From positions 62,001 to 126,000 of the forward strand of contig NZ_RJUL01000005.1 of the NCBI RefSeq assembly GCF_003751625.1: 64,000 bases of DNA, read 5' to 3'. A model generated the notes under the pieces. The model saw only the letters and a program-made list of their open reading frames with translations, searched no databases and was not told where the DNA came from. Numbering within the stretch: position 1 is the stretch's first letter; the number at the start of each line of letters is the position of its first letter. This document shows, one piece after another, positions 63,182-64,000 of this stretch. The position numbers and the translations under genes are program-made. The stretch is from Gallaecimonas pentaromativorans. GTDB taxonomy: Bacteria > Pseudomonadota > Gammaproteobacteria > Enterobacterales > Gallaecimonadaceae.

Positions 63182-64000
63182 TCACAGCAGCCGTTCGGCC
63201 AGAGCCCTTAGGGTAAATTCGCGGTTGGGCGCGCGATTGGCCGGCTGCGAGGCATTAGCGGCAGTAACCAGGTTTATCATCATTTCACTGACCCCAAGTT
63301 CTTCGGCGAGGCTGGCCGTCTGGCGCGCGGCGTTATCCGGCGAGCCGATTATCCACGAGCGCAGGAACATCTCCACCAGCCCCCGGTAGCGGGGCGAAAA
63401 CTCCACTTCGTCGGCCTCTTCGGCCAGCAACTGCGGCTCTACCGGCTCGCCTGAGCGAAAGGCCGACATAAAATAAAGCTGCGAGCGTGCCAGGCGCTCG
63501 GCTTCCTGGTCGGTGTCGCCCACCACCACAATGGCCGGCACTCAGGCCTTGGGCTCGGTCAGCCAGATGCTGGGTTTAAAGCGCGCCTTGTATAAGGAAA
63601 TGGCCTCTTTGGCGCCCTCGGCGCGGATGTGATAGCCAAAGGCGTAGGGTAGGGTAGGGCAGGCTCTGCTGCCATCGGCGCAGAGTACGAAGAAGTGCCC
63701 AGTATCCAGGGCGCCGGGGAGCTGGTGGTGTTGGGTACCGCTTGGACGGTCAAGGCATCTTCGCCTTTGCCGTTGTCCGTGCCCTCGGCGCGGATGAAAA
63801 CCAGCAAATTTAGCAGATCGTTGCTCATCCCTTCGCTGGTCTTCATTGGCGCGCCGCCTCGCAGCGCTGAGCTGGTTGTTCAGTCGGCGCCGGTTGAGCG
63901 GCCAATGCCAAGGTTAACCCGGCCGGGAAAGCAGGCTTCCACCAGGCCCATTTGCTCGGCCACCAACAGTGGCGGGTAGCGGGCCAGCAGGATGCAGCCG
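63182..64000 (-). pseudogene. Luciferase-like (LLM) flavin monooxygenase, decayed
   Basis: Reads as one LLM protein broken several times. From the window end: LLARYPPLLVAEQMGLVEACFPGRVNLGIGRSTGAD, then a TGA at 63880-63882, then ALRGGAPMKTSEGMSNDLLNLLVFI and WILGTSSYSAPMAAEPALPY. A triple TAGGG repeat (63645-63659) shifts the frame by 10 bases; the good frame resumes as YAFGYHIRAEGAKEAISLYKARFKPSIWLTEPKA. A second TGA (63542-63544) precedes the end PAIVVVGDTDQEAERL to 63182. The true start lies beyond the window. Confidence 0.85.

Noticed and set aside
63542-63882. Selenocysteine or stop-codon recoding at the two TGAs of the LLM gene
   Set aside because: LLM enzymes have no conserved Cys or Sec at these places, and a separate frameshift also breaks the gene, so decay explains it better.

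Overview
The window reads as chromosomal DNA of a GC-rich gammaproteobacterium. It carries a type I-F (Csy) CRISPR-Cas system, a dkgB/yafC pair arranged as in Escherichia coli, yajO, RegB/RegA-type redox regulators, c-di-GMP enzymes and a modE-modABC locus. A marine or hydrocarbon-associated genus such as Gallaecimonas or a relative would fit, but that is an impression of protein style and not a database result.

Layout. 1-0.7 kb: 3' part of an M24 Xaa-Pro peptidase. 0.77-13.0 kb: a complete type I-F module in the order WYL regulator, cas1, cas2-3, csy1, csy2, csy3, csy4, leader, then an array of 48 repeats and 47 spacers. The leader has a boxA antitermination motif and a perfect IHF consensus next to the first repeat. 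13.2-26.1 kb: secreted nuclease, FAN1-like nuclease, penicillin-acylase-family enzyme, c-di-GMP enzymes, ribosome hibernation factor, a RegB/RegA/cytochrome b operon and a PAS histidine kinase. 26-37.6 kb: small metabolic genes with divergent regulators (AraC/CMD, YafC/DkgB, AraC/SDR), ilvE, a XapX-VOC-porin operon and yajO. 37.6-42.5 kb: modE, modABC and a divergent outer-membrane porin, with a near-consensus ModE box between modA and the porin.

42.6-50.6 kb is an accessory graveyard. It holds an IS3-family element with a frameshifted orfB, two halves of Imm11-like immunity genes, a truncated IS4-type transposase, two IS5 remnants, an AT-rich TetR/GDSL-esterase pair, a frameshifted IS30 element, and remnants of a radical-SAM gene and an alpha/beta hydrolase.

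50.6-56.8 kb is a compact set of genes tied together by three promoters of MerR type: TTGACC, a 19-bp spacer holding a TTAAA/TTTAA dyad, then a TAG-starting -10. They precede an epimerase, an alpha/beta hydrolase and an operon for an acetoacetate-decarboxylase-like protein, an enoyl-reductase-like protein and a coniferyl-aldehyde-dehydrogenase-like enzyme. A MerR gene closes the block. This looks like one regulon and an uncharacterised aldehyde or acyl pathway. 56.9-64 kb: a hydrolase, an MFS exporter, three related LysR regulators, a cupin, and a decayed luciferase-like monooxygenase gene that runs off the window.

The best candidates for new biology are the MerR regulon, the WYL-controlled CRISPR-Cas module with its leader architecture, and the ModE-linked porin.
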